Program-made: the position numbers and the translations under genes
NCBI RefSeq assembly: GCF_001026905.1
Contig: NZ_LAQL01000008.1
Span: forward strand, 124,001-188,000
DNA: 64,000 bases
Reading direction: 5' to 3'
Origin: Kiloniella spongiae
Lineage (GTDB): Bacteria; Pseudomonadota; Alphaproteobacteria; Kiloniellales; Kiloniellaceae
Shown: one piece after another, positions 18,291 through 27,640 of the stretch
How positions within the stretch are numbered: the stretch's first letter is position 1
Layout of the letters: the number at the start of each line of letters is the position of its first letter
Notes under the pieces: generated by a model
Told to the model about the DNA's origin: nothing
What the model saw: only the letters and a program-made list of their open reading frames with translations
Database searches by the model: none

Positions 18291-19361
18291 TTGAGCTACA
18301 AGGATGCCGGAGTTGATATCGACGCAGGAAATGAACTGGTTGAAGCCATCAAACCCCTTGCAAAATCAACAACCCGTTCTGGTTCTATGGCTGGTTTAGG
18401 TGGTTTTGGCGCTTTCTTTGATCCCAAGGCCGCTGGTTTTACTGATCCTCTACTGATCGCCTGTAATGACGGTGTTGGCACAAAACTAAAAGTCGCCATC
18501 GAAGCAAACAAGCATGATACCGTGGGAATCGACTTGGTTGCCATGTGCGTAAACGACCTTGTTGTTCAGGGCGGAGAACCTCTCTTTTTCCTCGACTACT
18601 ATGCAACGGGTAAACTGAGTGTTGAAGCAGGACGCGATATCATTGCAGGTATTGCCGAAGGTTGTGTGCTTTCGAACTGCGCATTAATCGGTGGTGAAAC
18701 GGCTGAAATGCCGGGTATGTACAGTGACAATGATTACGATCTTGCCGGTTTCTCTGTTGGCGCAGTCGAGCGTGGACAAGCCTTAACAGGTGATTTGGTC
18801 AAAGACGGCGATGTTGTACTTGGTCTCACATCAAGTGGCCCACATTCTAATGGTTACTCTCTCATTCGTAAAATTGTTGAGATTTCCGGTGTGAAATACA
18901 GTGATCCCGCTCCTTTCCAGGATGGTGTAAGTCTCGGCGAAGCGCTACTGACACCAACACGTATTTACGTAAAAAGCTGCCTTGAAGCTATTCGTGCCTT
19001 TGGCCCTCATGGGGAAGGCGTTAGGGCCTTTGCTCATATAACAGGTGGCGGTTTTGTCGAAAATCTCCCTCGTGTTTTACCAGAAGGTTTAGGCGTGACA
19101 ATCGACGGTATTTCCTGGCCTGTACCACGTGTCTTTAGCTGGTTGGCCAAAACCGGCGGTATTGATGAACACGAAATGATGCGCACATTCAACTGTGGTA
19201 TTGGCATGGCCGTTGTGGTTGCTGCCGACAAGGTTGAAGATGTTACTGGTATTCTTCAGGCTCAAGGTGAAACGGTTGTCTCTCTTGGCACAGTAGAAAC
19301 CCGCAAAGAAGGCGAAAAAGCCGTTCAAATCGAAAGGCTCGCAGAAACGTGGCCCGCTTAA
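18291..19361 (+). CDS. purM: Phosphoribosylformylglycinamidine cyclo-ligase (AIR synthetase)
   Basis: A 356-residue PurM, step five of IMP synthesis, converting FGAM to AIR with [28 protein letters not shown] and [11 protein letters not shown] are the conserved N-terminal and ATP-binding motifs. The TTG at 18291 is the first standard start but has no ribosome site. GGAGGA at 18251-18256 instead points to an ATA codon at 18261, four bases later, giving an N-terminus (I/M)[16 protein letters not shown] that reads as a natural PurM start. The gene overlaps purN and lies behind the structured leader. Confidence 0.96.
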   Translation: MSYKDAGVDIDAGNELVEAIKPLAKSTTRSGSMAGLGGFGAFFDPKAAGFTDPLLIACNDGVGTKLKVAIEANKHDTVGIDLVAMCVNDLVVQGGEPLFFLDYYATGKLSVEAGRDIIAGIAEGCVLSNCALIGGETAEMPGMYSDNDYDLAGFSVGAVERGQALTGDLVKDGDVVLGLTSSGPHSNGYSLIRKIVEISGVKYSDPAPFQDGVSLGEALLTPTRIYVKSCLEAIRAFGPHGEGVRAFAHITGGGFVENLPRVLPEGLGVTIDGISWPVPRVFSWLAKTGGIDEHEMMRTFNCGIGMAVVVAADKVEDVTGILQAQGETVVSLGTVETRKEGEKAVQIERLAETWPA

Positions 19362-19996
19362 AAGTTGGCGTTCTGATCTCTGGCAGGGGAAGTAATCTAC
19401 AGGCTCTTTTAGATGCCGCAGCAGATCCAGCTTTCCCTGCAGAAGTCGTATTGGTCGTCTCTAACGTTCCAAACGTTACAGGGCTGGCTCGTGCTCAAAA
19501 AGCCGGCGTTGCAACAGCGACCGTAAATCATCGCGAATATAAAAATCGCCTTGACTTTGATCATGCTGTCACGGAAACCCTTGAAAATTCAGGCGTCGAG
19601 TTTGTCTGTTTAGCTGGTTTTATGCGTTTAGTTACAAAAGAATTTGTTGCACATTGGCACAACAGAATGATCAACATTCACCCTGCTCTACTCCCTCTGT
19701 TTCCTGGCTTGGACACACATCAACGTGCTTTGGATGAAGGCTGCAAGCTTCACGGCTGTACTGTTCATTTTGTGCGCCATGAAATGGATAGTGGCCCTAT
19801 TGTTGGTCAAGCCGCGGTGCCCGTTTTACCAGATGACACGGAAAACAGCCTCGCCATCCGCGTTCTCGGTGCAGAACACAGACTCTATCCCGAATGTTTG
19901 AAGCTCATCGCCGAGCAAAAGATCACAATTTCGGGCAACAGACTCATACATAGACACACATCTCAGATAACAGAAGATATGATCTGTAATCCTTGA
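19349..19996 (+). CDS. purN: Phosphoribosylglycinamide formyltransferase (GART)
   Basis: A 215-residue folate-dependent GAR transformylase, step three of IMP synthesis. [13 protein letters not shown] binds the phosphate end of [16 protein letters not shown] holds the catalytic Asn/His, and [12 protein letters not shown] the catalytic Asp. It begins at GTG 19349, inside the last 13 bases of purM, so the pair is translationally coupled. A terminator hairpin follows. Confidence 0.96.
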   Translation: MARLKVGVLISGRGSNLQALLDAAADPAFPAEVVLVVSNVPNVTGLARAQKAGVATATVNHREYKNRLDFDHAVTETLENSGVEFVCLAGFMRLVTKEFVAHWHNRMINIHPALLPLFPGLDTHQRALDEGCKLHGCTVHFVRHEMDSGPIVGQAAVPVLPDDTENSLAIRVLGAEHRLYPECLKLIAEQKITISGNRLIHRHTSQITEDMICNP

Positions 19997-20036
19997 ATAA
20001 AATAGTTAGCGATTACACAGAAACCCGTTCTCAATA

Positions 20037-20074
20037 ATAAACCTTGCGGCTTCTATAAAGGTTGCAAGGTTTAT
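20037..20074. terminator. Terminator hairpin between purN and the alcohol dehydrogenase gene
   Basis: An 11-base-pair stem (ATAAACCTTGC at 20037-20047 with GCAAGGTTTAT at 20064-20074) between convergent genes. The flanking T-tract (ATTT) is weak but the position fits termination of both. Confidence 0.65.
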
Positions 20075-20109
20075 ATTTCACAATACTTTTTAGATGAATG
20101 GCTTCTACC

Positions 20110-21153
20110 TTAGAACCTATCAATTACAACCACCCCACTTGGCGAAGCCGTCGACATTTTCATCAAGACGTCGGCCCCTTCTTTCAAGTCAACAGTACAA
20201 TCAATGATCTTTTCAGGTGCTAGATCACCTTTGATGATCATATTCAACATCTGCCCATATTGATGGCCCTGCATCCCATGGCTTCCAAGCAAATCAAGCT
20301 CTCGACCAATAACCAAATTCATTGGGATATTCATATCCTTATGATCACCAGCCGCCAGACCAATCTGTACATGTCGACCACGCTTCGCCAGACAGGCAAT
20401 GGAATTATACGCCGTTATTGGCGATCCCAGTGCGTCAATTGAAACCTCAGCGCCGCCACTGGTAATTGATAAGATTGCCTCAACAACATTATCGACTTCT
20501 GTTCCGTTGATTACATGCTCTGCACCTAATAACGTAGCATGCGCCAAAGTTTGATCGTTTACATCAATAGCAATAACCCTTGCCCCCAACGCACGGGCTA
20601 TCATCAACGCGCTTAAACCGACGCCACCACACCCGTGCACGGCAACCCATTGTTCAGGGCCAACTTTTCCGCGTTTCACCACCCCACGAAAAGCCGTCAT
20701 GAAACGACAACCCAAACTCGCGGCGACAACATGGTCAAGCTCATCAGGCAAAGTAACCAGATTAACGTCAGCATATTCAACGGCCATATACTGTGCAAAA
20801 GCACCCCATCCCGTAAATCCGGGCTGAAAGTCGTCATCGCATATATGCTCATTGCCCTTTGCACAGGACGGGCAACGGCCACAACCACAGCTAAAGGGAA
20901 CAATAACCTCGTCCCCTTTCTTCCACCGTGTAACCCAGTCACCAACCGCAACAATTGTTCCTGCACATTCATGCCCGGGTACATGGGGAAAATTTTTGAT
21001 TGCGCCGTCATGACCAACCCACCCATGCCAGTCACTCCGGCAAACCCCATTGGCTTTGACTTCAAGCACAACTCCACCAACTGGCGGTGTTGGATCTGGC
21101 AAGGTACCAACTTTGATATCGCCATTGAATTCTTCATAATAAGCAGCACGCAT
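20110..21153 (-). CDS. Zinc-dependent alcohol dehydrogenase (MDR family)
   Basis: A 347-residue medium-chain dehydrogenase. The catalytic zinc site uses C38 (GVCRSDWHGW) and H61/E62 (GHECAG); the structural zinc site is C91-C94-C97-C105 (CGRCPSCAKGNEHIC). The Rossmann motif is GCGGVGLSA, and GARVIAIDVND with its acidic residue suggests NAD+ rather than NADP+. The substrate cannot be told from sequence. It stands alone: convergent with purN and with no partner gene on its strand. Confidence 0.9.
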   Translation of the reverse strand: MRAAYYEEFNGDIKVGTLPDPTPPVGGVVLEVKANGVCRSDWHGWVGHDGAIKNFPHVPGHECAGTIVAVGDWVTRWKKGDEVIVPFSCGCGRCPSCAKGNEHICDDDFQPGFTGWGAFAQYMAVEYADVNLVTLPDELDHVVAASLGCRFMTAFRGVVKRGKVGPEQWVAVHGCGGVGLSALMIARALGARVIAIDVNDQTLAHATLLGAEHVINGTEVDNVVEAILSITSGGAEVSIDALGSPITAYNSIACLAKRGRHVQIGLAAGDHKDMNIPMNLVIGRELDLLGSHGMQGHQYGQMLNMIIKGDLAPEKIIDCTVDLKEGADVLMKMSTASPSGVVVIDRF

Positions 21154-21392
21154 GGATTTTCTTCTTAAAGGCGGGAAAGTAGGAACGAAAAAAGTTGTCT
21201 TGAGGATATATCGAAAGATCCGGCTTGAAAATCAAAAGGCTGTTAAGTCTGAATAAAGAGGAAGAAAACATCGCCTTCGTACCAACTCAAAATCACTTCA
21301 AGCTTGAAAATACGCTAACCTTTGATAAAGTCGTCCTGAATTTGGCCTCTGGCCAGATACGAGATATTTGTGGAACAGAGGATCACACGACA

Positions 21393-21515
21393 ATGACAAA
21401 CGAAGAACTAACGGTTGAACGCCAGCGCGGTTGGGAAAGCTTTACAAAGGTTTCCACATATTCTGTTATCGCAATTATGATCGTACTCGGTCTAATGGCA
21501 GCAACACTGGTTTAA
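21393..21515 (+). CDS. aa3-type cytochrome c oxidase subunit IV (small alphaproteobacterial type)
   Basis: A 40-residue protein, MTNEELTVERQRGWESFTK followed by one membrane helix (VIAIMIVLGLMAATLV). The polar N-terminus, the WESFTK motif and the single helix match the short subunit IV (PF07835 type) of alphaproteobacterial aa3 oxidases. AGAGGATCACACGACA precedes the ATG. The frame is open upstream to 21225, but that extension has no similarity and no ribosome site. It sits alone, away from the other oxidase genes, with its own terminator. Confidence 0.82.
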   Translation: MTNEELTVERQRGWESFTKVSTYSVIAIMIVLGLMAATLV

Positions 21516-21532
21516 GTTCACTGGAACTTACT

Positions 21533-21561
21533 AAAAAGGAGGCTTTTCGGCCTCCTTTTTT
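21533..21561 (+). terminator. Intrinsic terminator after the cox subunit IV gene
   Basis: AAAAAGGAGGC and GCCTCCTTTTTT form an 11-base-pair stem with loop TTTTCG, ending in a T-run. It lies just after the cox subunit and converges on the aminotransferase gene, so it may act in both directions. Confidence 0.88.
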
Positions 21562-21572
21562 ATTGCCTGTTT

Positions 21573-22700
21573 TTACACACCGACAAATCGATCAAGTGCC
21601 CCAAAGAGTTGCTTGATATCATCTTCGTTATTGTAGAGATAAGGCGACACGCGGATGCCAACCCCTCTTTCACTGACATAAACTTGTTCGGATGCCAGTT
21701 TTGTTGCCAGATTTTCAATCTTTTGATTTGGAAAACTGATACCTATGATGTGACCGACTCTCTTGTTGCCAACGGGCACTGACCAACCCCTCTCCGTCGC
21801 CATCTCAGCGACAAGGTCTGTTAAGGGTCGAAGTGTTTTTTGCACCTCATCTGCGCCCCACTTACTAACTTGCTTAGCTGACTCCAAAGCCATGGACAAC
21901 AGGATAAAGTTATTCCGTCCCCCCATATCAAAACGCAAGGCACCCGTTTTCGGTAGATGCATTCCTGTCGAAGGGTCAAGATCATCACAGTTGAATTTGT
22001 TATATTCTATGGCCCGACCCTCTTGCCACTTGGGCGCAGCATAGAGAAAGGCAGAACCAACGGGACTTAAAAGCCATTTATAGGAAGAGCAGATTAGAAA
22101 GTCAGGCTGGATAGTACCAACATCAATTATCATAGCCCCCACCGCCTGGGTTGCATCGACAACCAGCGCCGCGCCTTTATCCCGACATCGCTCTCCAACT
22201 GCAACGAGATCTATTTTACTACCGTCAGTCCAATGGCATGGCGGCAAGGTAACAATTGCGGTTTTTTTAGATATGGCCTCAAGCACATGAGGTGTCCAAT
22301 CATAATCCGCGGGTCGCCCAATAACATTTAAATCACCGCCACAAGCATATGCCTTCTGTTCCCACGCGATAACATTGGACGGAAACTGACCTTCAAGCAG
22401 GACAATGTTTTCCCCTTTATGCATTGGTAGGTTTTTTGCTGCTGTAGCAACGCCGTAGGCCGTTGAAGGAATAAGAGCAATATCATTCGCCTGGGCGGAA
22501 ATCATCCCTGCCAAAATTGCTCTTAACTCTCTGGAACGATCATCCCAAAAGCCCGGATCAAGGGTCCATGGATTTGCTTTTATTGCCAATCCTGAATCCC
22601 CGGCAACTTTTGCAGATTTCAGCATAGGAGATTGAGCAGCACAATTCAGGTAACAAATATCTGAAGGAATATCGAAAAGAGATTTCATATTATCAATCAT
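21573..22700 (-). CDS. Aminotransferase class V-fold PLP enzyme
   Basis: 375 residues of the cysteine desulfurase/class V aminotransferase fold. The PLP lysine is in ICSSYKWLLSP, the cofactor aspartate in LVVDATQAVGA, and substrate-pocket segments YLNCAAQSP and STAYGVATAAK are present. There is no desulfurase cysteine loop in the usual place, so the reaction is unknown (lyase, epimerase or aminotransferase). AAGGTCCC precedes ATG 22700; an ATG four codons later is an alternative. Monocistronic by position. Confidence 0.82.
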   Translation of the reverse strand: MIDNMKSLFDIPSDICYLNCAAQSPMLKSAKVAGDSGLAIKANPWTLDPGFWDDRSRELRAILAGMISAQANDIALIPSTAYGVATAAKNLPMHKGENIVLLEGQFPSNVIAWEQKAYACGGDLNVIGRPADYDWTPHVLEAISKKTAIVTLPPCHWTDGSKIDLVAVGERCRDKGAALVVDATQAVGAMIIDVGTIQPDFLICSSYKWLLSPVGSAFLYAAPKWQEGRAIEYNKFNCDDLDPSTGMHLPKTGALRFDMGGRNNFILLSMALESAKQVSKWGADEVQKTLRPLTDLVAEMATERGWSVPVGNKRVGHIIGISFPNQKIENLATKLASEQVYVSERGVGIRVSPYLYNNEDDIKQLFGALDRFVGV

Positions 22701-22898
22701 GGGACCTTACCAAAGAGCTATATCGACTTCTGTCGCTCAAAATATATCAAGATACGCATCACAACAGGTTGGTTATATTGCGGGATAAGAATGATCCGAC
22801 TAACGCGAAGAGTACACTTAATTTTTGTTACGAGAAAAATTGAATGCAGACAAATTGAAAGCAAACAAAGTAAAGAGCGGGCAACGGGTTTTTGCCCA

Positions 22899-22928
22899 CA
22901 AAAAAAGGGAAGCCGAAGCTTCCCTTTT
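22899..22928 (-). terminator. Intrinsic terminator of ndk
   Basis: AAAAGGGAAGC (22903-22913) and GCTTCCCTTTT (22918-22928) form an 11-base-pair stem around CGAA, and the minus-strand transcript continues into seven T. It lies 26 bases after the ndk stop. Confidence 0.88.
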
Positions 22929-22953
22929 AAATCTCATATAGTCATAAAGACTA

Positions 22954-23376
22954 TTAGCCAACCAACTCAGCGTCTGAGAAGAAGTATTTGATTTCTTCTG
23001 CAGCTGTTTCAGGGGCATCAGAACCGTGTACAGAGTTTTCGCCAATTGAAAGAGCGAATTCTTTACGGATTGTACCCGCATCCGCTTCAGCTGGGTTAGT
23101 TGCGCCCATAACTTCGCGGTTTTTAGCAATTCCGTTTTCGCCTTCAAGAACCTGAACAACAACTGGCTCAGAAATCATGAAATCAACGAGCTCGCCAAAG
23201 AAAGGACGCTCTTTGTGAACAGCATAGAAACCTTCAGCCTGTTCGCGGCTCATGTGAATACGCTTGGAAGCAACGATGCGAAGACCAGCGTCTTCAAACT
23301 TGGCAATGATTTTGCCAGTTAGGTTACGCTTTGTGGCATCGGGCTTAATGATAGAGAAAGTACGCTCAAGAGCCAT
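22954..23376 (-). CDS. ndk: Nucleoside diphosphate kinase
   Basis: A 140-residue enzyme starting [18 protein letters not shown], the standard NDK length. The phosphorylated histidine is H117 within [13 protein letters not shown]. It balances NTP pools by phosphate transfer from ATP. TAGGAG lies about ten bases before ATG 23376; a longer in-frame start at 23451 is not supported. Divergent from an ABC-F gene, with its own terminator. Confidence 0.97.
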   Translation of the reverse strand: MALERTFSIIKPDATKRNLTGKIIAKFEDAGLRIVASKRIHMSREQAEGFYAVHKERPFFGELVDFMISEPVVVQVLEGENGIAKNREVMGATNPAEADAGTIRKEFALSIGENSVHGSDAPETAAEEIKYFFSDAELVG

Positions 23377-23630
23377 GTCAGGCACTCCTACTTTAGATAA
23401 AGAATGGAAATCGTTTGGCGGCCTTATACAGCCAGAAATGCTTTGGGGCAACTGTAATTACATGACATCTCTGTGTTAGCAGTTATGCAAGGGGCACATC
23501 CCCCTATTCAGCATCATGAAAACAAATTTTCGCCATGAAAGTGAGCACGTAAAATCGAACCAACATTATTTTAGAAATATTCCTCAAGAAAACTCTTACC
23601 ACAGCCGCACTTCGGTGATATTAAGCGCAC

Positions 23631-25538
23631 ATGCTACATATTAATAATCTAACATACCGCATCGTAGGCCGCCCGATTTTCGAGGATGCCTCTGCCACCG
23701 TACACAAAAACGATAAAGTTGGTTTTGTCGGCCGTAACGGCACGGGTAAAACAACCCTGCTGAAAATCATCTCTGGGGAAATTCCTTCAGAATCAGGCGA
23801 CATCAACGTTCCCAATAAAACCAAAATGGGGAAAGTTGCGCAGGAAGCTCCATCTGGCAATGTCAGCCTGATTGATACTGTCCTTTTATCTGATGTTGAG
23901 CGAACAGAACTTCTAAAAGAAGCTGACACAGCTACTGACCCTATGCGTATTGCAGAAGTTCACGAGCGCCTTGTGGATATTAAAGCCGACACCGCCCCCA
24001 GCCGGGCAGCACGGATACTTGCAGGTCTCGGTTTTAACGAAGAAGCACAGCAACAGCCCTGTTCTGCTCTTTCCGGCGGGTGGCAAATGCGTGTTGCCTT
24101 GGCCAGCCTGCTTTTTGCAGAGCCCGATTTCCTGCTTTTGGATGAACCAACCAACCACTTGGATCTGGAAGCAACGATTTGGTTGGAAAGCTATCTTAAA
24201 AATTACCCAGGAACACTGTTACTCATTTCTCATGACCGTGCTCTTTTGAACAATGTTGCCAATAAGATTATTCATCTCGAAAACCTTCAACTAAATTCCT
24301 ACACAGGAAATTACGACCAATTCGAACAAGTTCGTCGAGAACGTCTTGAACACCAAGCCGCACAACACGCAAAACAACAAGAACAACGCAAACACATTCA
24401 GAGCTTCATTGATCGCTTTAAAGCTAAAGCGTCAAAAGCCAAGCAAGCGCAATCTCGCGTCAAAATGCTGGAGCGGATGCAGCCTATTGCCGCTGTTGCA
24501 GAAGACAGCACTTTGGCTTTTGATTTTCCCTCACCAGAAGAGTTGGCACCACCACTCATCAACCTAGATCGTGTAGATATCGGATATGAACCCGGCAAGC
24601 CGATCCTGAAAGGTTTAGACCTTCGGTTAGATATGGAAGATCGAATTGCACTCCTTGGTGCAAACGGGAATGGTAAATCCACCTTGGTAAAACTTCTTGC
24701 AGGACGTCTGGAACCTCAAGAAGGGCAACTGTATAAATCATCCAAACTCAAAGTCGGGTACTTCGCACAGGATCAAGCCGAAGAACTTGACCTTGAAGCC
24801 ACGCCTTACATTTTGATGTCCCGATTGATGAAACCGGGAACGCCTGAATCAAAAGTGAGAGCACAGCTTGGTCGTTTCGGCTTTGGCGTAAATCACGTAT
24901 TAACAAAGGTTGGTAAGCTATCAGGTGGTGAAAAAGCACGTCTGCTCTTTGCTCTGTCAACCCGAGACGCCCCGCACATCTTGCTTATGGATGAGCCAAC
25001 CAACCACCTGGATGTTGATTCCAGGGAAGCCCTTGTTCAGGCAATGAATGCTTTTGAAGGCGCCATCGTACTAGTTTCGCACGATCCTCATTTGATCGAA
25101 CTTACCGCTGATCGTTTCTGGCTTGTCGCCGATGGTAACGTACAAGCATATGACGGTGATCTCGAAGATTATAAACGCCTTCTGATGGAGCAACGCCGAA
25201 AAGAACGCCAAAGCTCTCGTAAATCCAATGATGCAAATCAGGAGAATGAGACGCCCCGTGCCAAGAGCATGAGTAAAAAAGACAAGCGACGTGCCGCAGC
25301 AGAAGCCAGAGCTGCAGGGGGAGATATCAAAAAAGCTGTCCGCCTTGCAGAACAAAAGATGGAAAAATTTCAAGCAAAAAAAGAAAAGCTGGAAAAGGAA
25401 ATGGCTGATCCTTCACTCTATGAAGGGGATAATTCCAGACAATTGGAACTCACAAAAGAGCTGGCCAAGGTAGAAAAAGAGCTTATGAAAGCAGAAACTC
25501 TATGGCTCGAGGCTCAGGAAAAGCTTGAAGTATCGTAA
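23631..25538 (+). CDS. ABC-F family ATPase (Uup/YheS type)
   Basis: 635 residues with two ABC ATPase domains and no membrane segment, the ABC-F layout. Domain 1 has GRNGTGKTT and signature LSGGWQMR, domain 2 has GANGNGKST and LSGGEKARL; both Walker B regions read LLLDEPTNHLD or LLMDEPTNHLD. The linker (RRERLEHQAAQHAKQQEQ on) is helical and charged. The C-terminal 90 residues are a lysine- and glutamate-rich coiled coil like that of Uup. ABC-F proteins act on ribosomes at the E site. The subfamily is not settled by eye. Confidence 0.92.
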   Translation: MLHINNLTYRIVGRPIFEDASATVHKNDKVGFVGRNGTGKTTLLKIISGEIPSESGDINVPNKTKMGKVAQEAPSGNVSLIDTVLLSDVERTELLKEADTATDPMRIAEVHERLVDIKADTAPSRAARILAGLGFNEEAQQQPCSALSGGWQMRVALASLLFAEPDFLLLDEPTNHLDLEATIWLESYLKNYPGTLLLISHDRALLNNVANKIIHLENLQLNSYTGNYDQFEQVRRERLEHQAAQHAKQQEQRKHIQSFIDRFKAKASKAKQAQSRVKMLERMQPIAAVAEDSTLAFDFPSPEELAPPLINLDRVDIGYEPGKPILKGLDLRLDMEDRIALLGANGNGKSTLVKLLAGRLEPQEGQLYKSSKLKVGYFAQDQAEELDLEATPYILMSRLMKPGTPESKVRAQLGRFGFGVNHVLTKVGKLSGGEKARLLFALSTRDAPHILLMDEPTNHLDVDSREALVQAMNAFEGAIVLVSHDPHLIELTADRFWLVADGNVQAYDGDLEDYKRLLMEQRRKERQSSRKSNDANQENETPRAKSMSKKDKRRAAAEARAAGGDIKKAVRLAEQKMEKFQAKKEKLEKEMADPSLYEGDNSRQLELTKELAKVEKELMKAETLWLEAQEKLEVS

Positions 25539-25557
25539 GATCTGCTAAGCAATCTGA

Positions 25558-26433
25558 TTAATTCGTGCCAGGCTGTAATTGATATTCTTCAAGATAGCGT
25601 GGCATGAATTGGTTGGATAAATCGTCTCTATGCTCTGCAATTTCATTCCAAATCTTGTCACGAAGATTGGTTTTTTTCTCGGAAAATTGGTGACTAAAAA
25701 TCAAAAAATAATCTTTTGTTGCAATGGGTTGAGAAACTTTAACAACATCAGAGAAATTATTCTTGTGGATATAGGCGTCAGCAACAATACCTTGGTCAGC
25801 CACCCCTTCAATACGACCACTTCTTAACTTGGTAAAATTATTCTTAGTTGATCTCGCTTCTTCAATCTTGACGCCCTTTTCTTTCAGGTCCTTTACAATA
25901 GAGTAACCAGAATTAGCACCAATCACGCCTCGCAGATTAATAAACTGCTCACCGTCCCAATCTAGCTTAGAATTCGCCATTTTATAAAGCACATAAGATA
26001 AGACAGCTAAACGTTTCTCACCGTCAGGCTTGTCTCCCTTCATTGGGAAGACACCAAACTCTTCACGTTCTGCTTTGTAAGAAAAAATAAACGCAGCATC
26101 CAATTGATTTGCTTTAAGTTCGTGTAATATACGACGCCCCGGACGCCTGATATACTCAATCTCAAAATTCAGCTCACTGGCAATTTGGTTAAGAATATCC
26201 AACGAAACACCAGGTGGCGAAGCGGGTTTAAATCCTGTCCCTAGAAAATGTGGATAGGATGAATTTGCGTTATAGCCAATACGGAGCTTCACCTGATCAG
26301 CTTCTGATGAAAATATGGATAAGCCATTAACAATCAGGCATACCAACAGAGCCAATAGAACTTTGACTATACTCGACCATCCACACCTGGTCCAAGATGA
26401 TACCTTACCCAACACAAGCTCCCAGACTGTCAC
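25558..26433 (-). CDS. Periplasmic solute-binding protein (family 3-like), orphan
   Basis: 291 residues with a hydrophobic signal segment near residues 22-45 (VKVLLALLVCLIVNGLSIF), then LRIGYNANSSYPHFLG, GVSLDILNQIASELNFEIEY and FIFSYKAEREEFGVFP, the pattern of the amino-acid-type family 3 binding fold. No permease or ATPase gene is nearby, so it may feed a distant transporter or act as a sensor component. The gene is A+T-rich. Convergent with the ABC-F gene with a 19-base gap. Confidence 0.72.
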   Translation of the reverse strand: MTVWELVLGKVSSWTRCGWSSIVKVLLALLVCLIVNGLSIFSSEADQVKLRIGYNANSSYPHFLGTGFKPASPPGVSLDILNQIASELNFEIEYIRRPGRRILHELKANQLDAAFIFSYKAEREEFGVFPMKGDKPDGEKRLAVLSYVLYKMANSKLDWDGEQFINLRGVIGANSGYSIVKDLKEKGVKIEEARSTKNNFTKLRSGRIEGVADQGIVADAYIHKNNFSDVVKVSQPIATKDYFLIFSHQFSEKKTNLRDKIWNEIAEHRDDLSNQFMPRYLEEYQLQPGTN

Positions 26434-26564
26434 TAGCTTAAAAACATCAACTTCCCCCTAGCAACAATCTACAATTTAGATCAAAACATCTTTCTCTATT
26501 ATTAAAGACAATAAAAAATATCAAAGTAAGTAAAAAATTGTATCTTTGAGGATTAAGACTAAAG

Positions 26565-26608
26565 TAAAACGCCCCCACCAACCTCAGTCAAAAGAGGCGT
26601 TTTATCTT
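26565..26608. terminator. Terminator hairpin downstream of the isochorismatase-like gene
   Basis: TAAAACGCC (26565-26573) pairs with GGCGTTTTA (26596-26604); TCTTTT follows. It lies between the isochorismatase-like gene and the upstream end of the binding-protein gene, both on the minus strand. The T-tract points rightward but the A-rich side also allows leftward use. Confidence 0.65.
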
Positions 26609-26639
26609 TTAGCTCTCAAAGACTAGATCTTATATATTC

Positions 26640-27476
26640 TTATGCAGCCGCATTTGAAATTTTCTTTACAGCTTCTTTTGTTGTCCACAGGCCATTAGCT
26701 ACGTATCTGAAATTAATCAATGCAGCATGATAGCCATCACCTTCAGGAATTTTCGCTGCTGCAGTCGCATCACGAACCACAGCAACCTCAAAACCTTGCT
26801 CGAGTAAGTCATACAAATGGGCCTGCACACAAAGATTTGCTGACATTCCTGCCAAAATCACTTTATTGACGCCGTTTTTCCGTAATTGAAGCGCTAAATC
26901 ATTATTCTGCGGACCATAAATTTTATGGGGACTGGCAATAATCGTTTTCCCATCCATGATCTGATCTTTGTATTCCGGCATAAAATCAGCGCCTGAATTT
27001 TCAAAGCCGTCAAGATTCAACGACCCTTTACGATTAAACATGCCAATCTTGTGCATAAGCTTTTCAAGAGGCCCTTCAAACCGCCACCCATGATCTGTCG
27101 GATAGTAATAATGCGGAGACACGGCAACAGTCATTCCAGCTTTTTTTGCGGACCCAAGAAGATCCCCAATATTTTTTACAACATTGTGCTCTGTCACACT
27201 TTCGCCAACAACACCCCAAGTAACCCCTTTCTCACTTAAAAAATCCACTTGAGGATCGACAACAACCAACGCAGTATCTGCCAAGCTAACATCAACATCC
27301 ACAGCTGGTAATGCTGGTTTCTCCGGATCTGCGTAATTCGGGTTCGAAGCCGCAGCTTCAGCGTTATTTCCAATTGATGTTGCTGCCATACCCGCAGCAG
27401 CTAAGCTAACAGCTGCTCCCCCCAACATTGCACGGCGAGAGAAAGCTTTATCATTATGATCGTTGCAATCACACAT
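26640..27476 (-). CDS. Tat-exported isochorismatase-family cysteine hydrolase
   Basis: 278 residues. The N-terminus holds a twin-arginine signal (FSRRAMLGGAAVSLAAAGM) after a cysteine/histidine-rich leader (MCDCNDHND). The mature part is an isochorismatase-like fold: VVVDPQVDF (catalytic Asp), SPHKIYGP (probable Lys) and GMSANLCVQAH (nucleophile Cys). The family hydrolyses isochorismate, nicotinamide or other amides; the substrate here is unknown. Tat export of this normally cytoplasmic fold is notable. It is divergent from an AraC regulator, which probably controls it. Confidence 0.85.
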   Translation of the reverse strand: MCDCNDHNDKAFSRRAMLGGAAVSLAAAGMAATSIGNNAEAAASNPNYADPEKPALPAVDVDVSLADTALVVVDPQVDFLSEKGVTWGVVGESVTEHNVVKNIGDLLGSAKKAGMTVAVSPHYYYPTDHGWRFEGPLEKLMHKIGMFNRKGSLNLDGFENSGADFMPEYKDQIMDGKTIIASPHKIYGPQNNDLALQLRKNGVNKVILAGMSANLCVQAHLYDLLEQGFEVAVVRDATAAAKIPEGDGYHAALINFRYVANGLWTTKEAVKKISNAAA

Positions 27477-27640
27477 TGGTCGGTTCCTTAATAATTCTGG
27501 TGCAAGGACAATTCCTTGATCTCTTATATTTAGGCCACCTAGTGTTCTCTATCGTCTGGATTGTGTCCGTTTCATCGCTGCTCGTATGATTTTCAGATTC
27601 AATTCTTGCTATTGCCTCACCACAGTACAAATTATAATGC

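Noticed and set aside
21225-21392. N-terminal extension of cox subunit IV
   Set aside because: The 40-residue protein matches the family alone; the extension has no ribosome site and no similarity.
27341-27365. GGGTTCGAA resembling a tRNA T-arm
   Set aside because: Within the isochorismatase-like gene, with no acceptor, D or anticodon arms at the right spacing.
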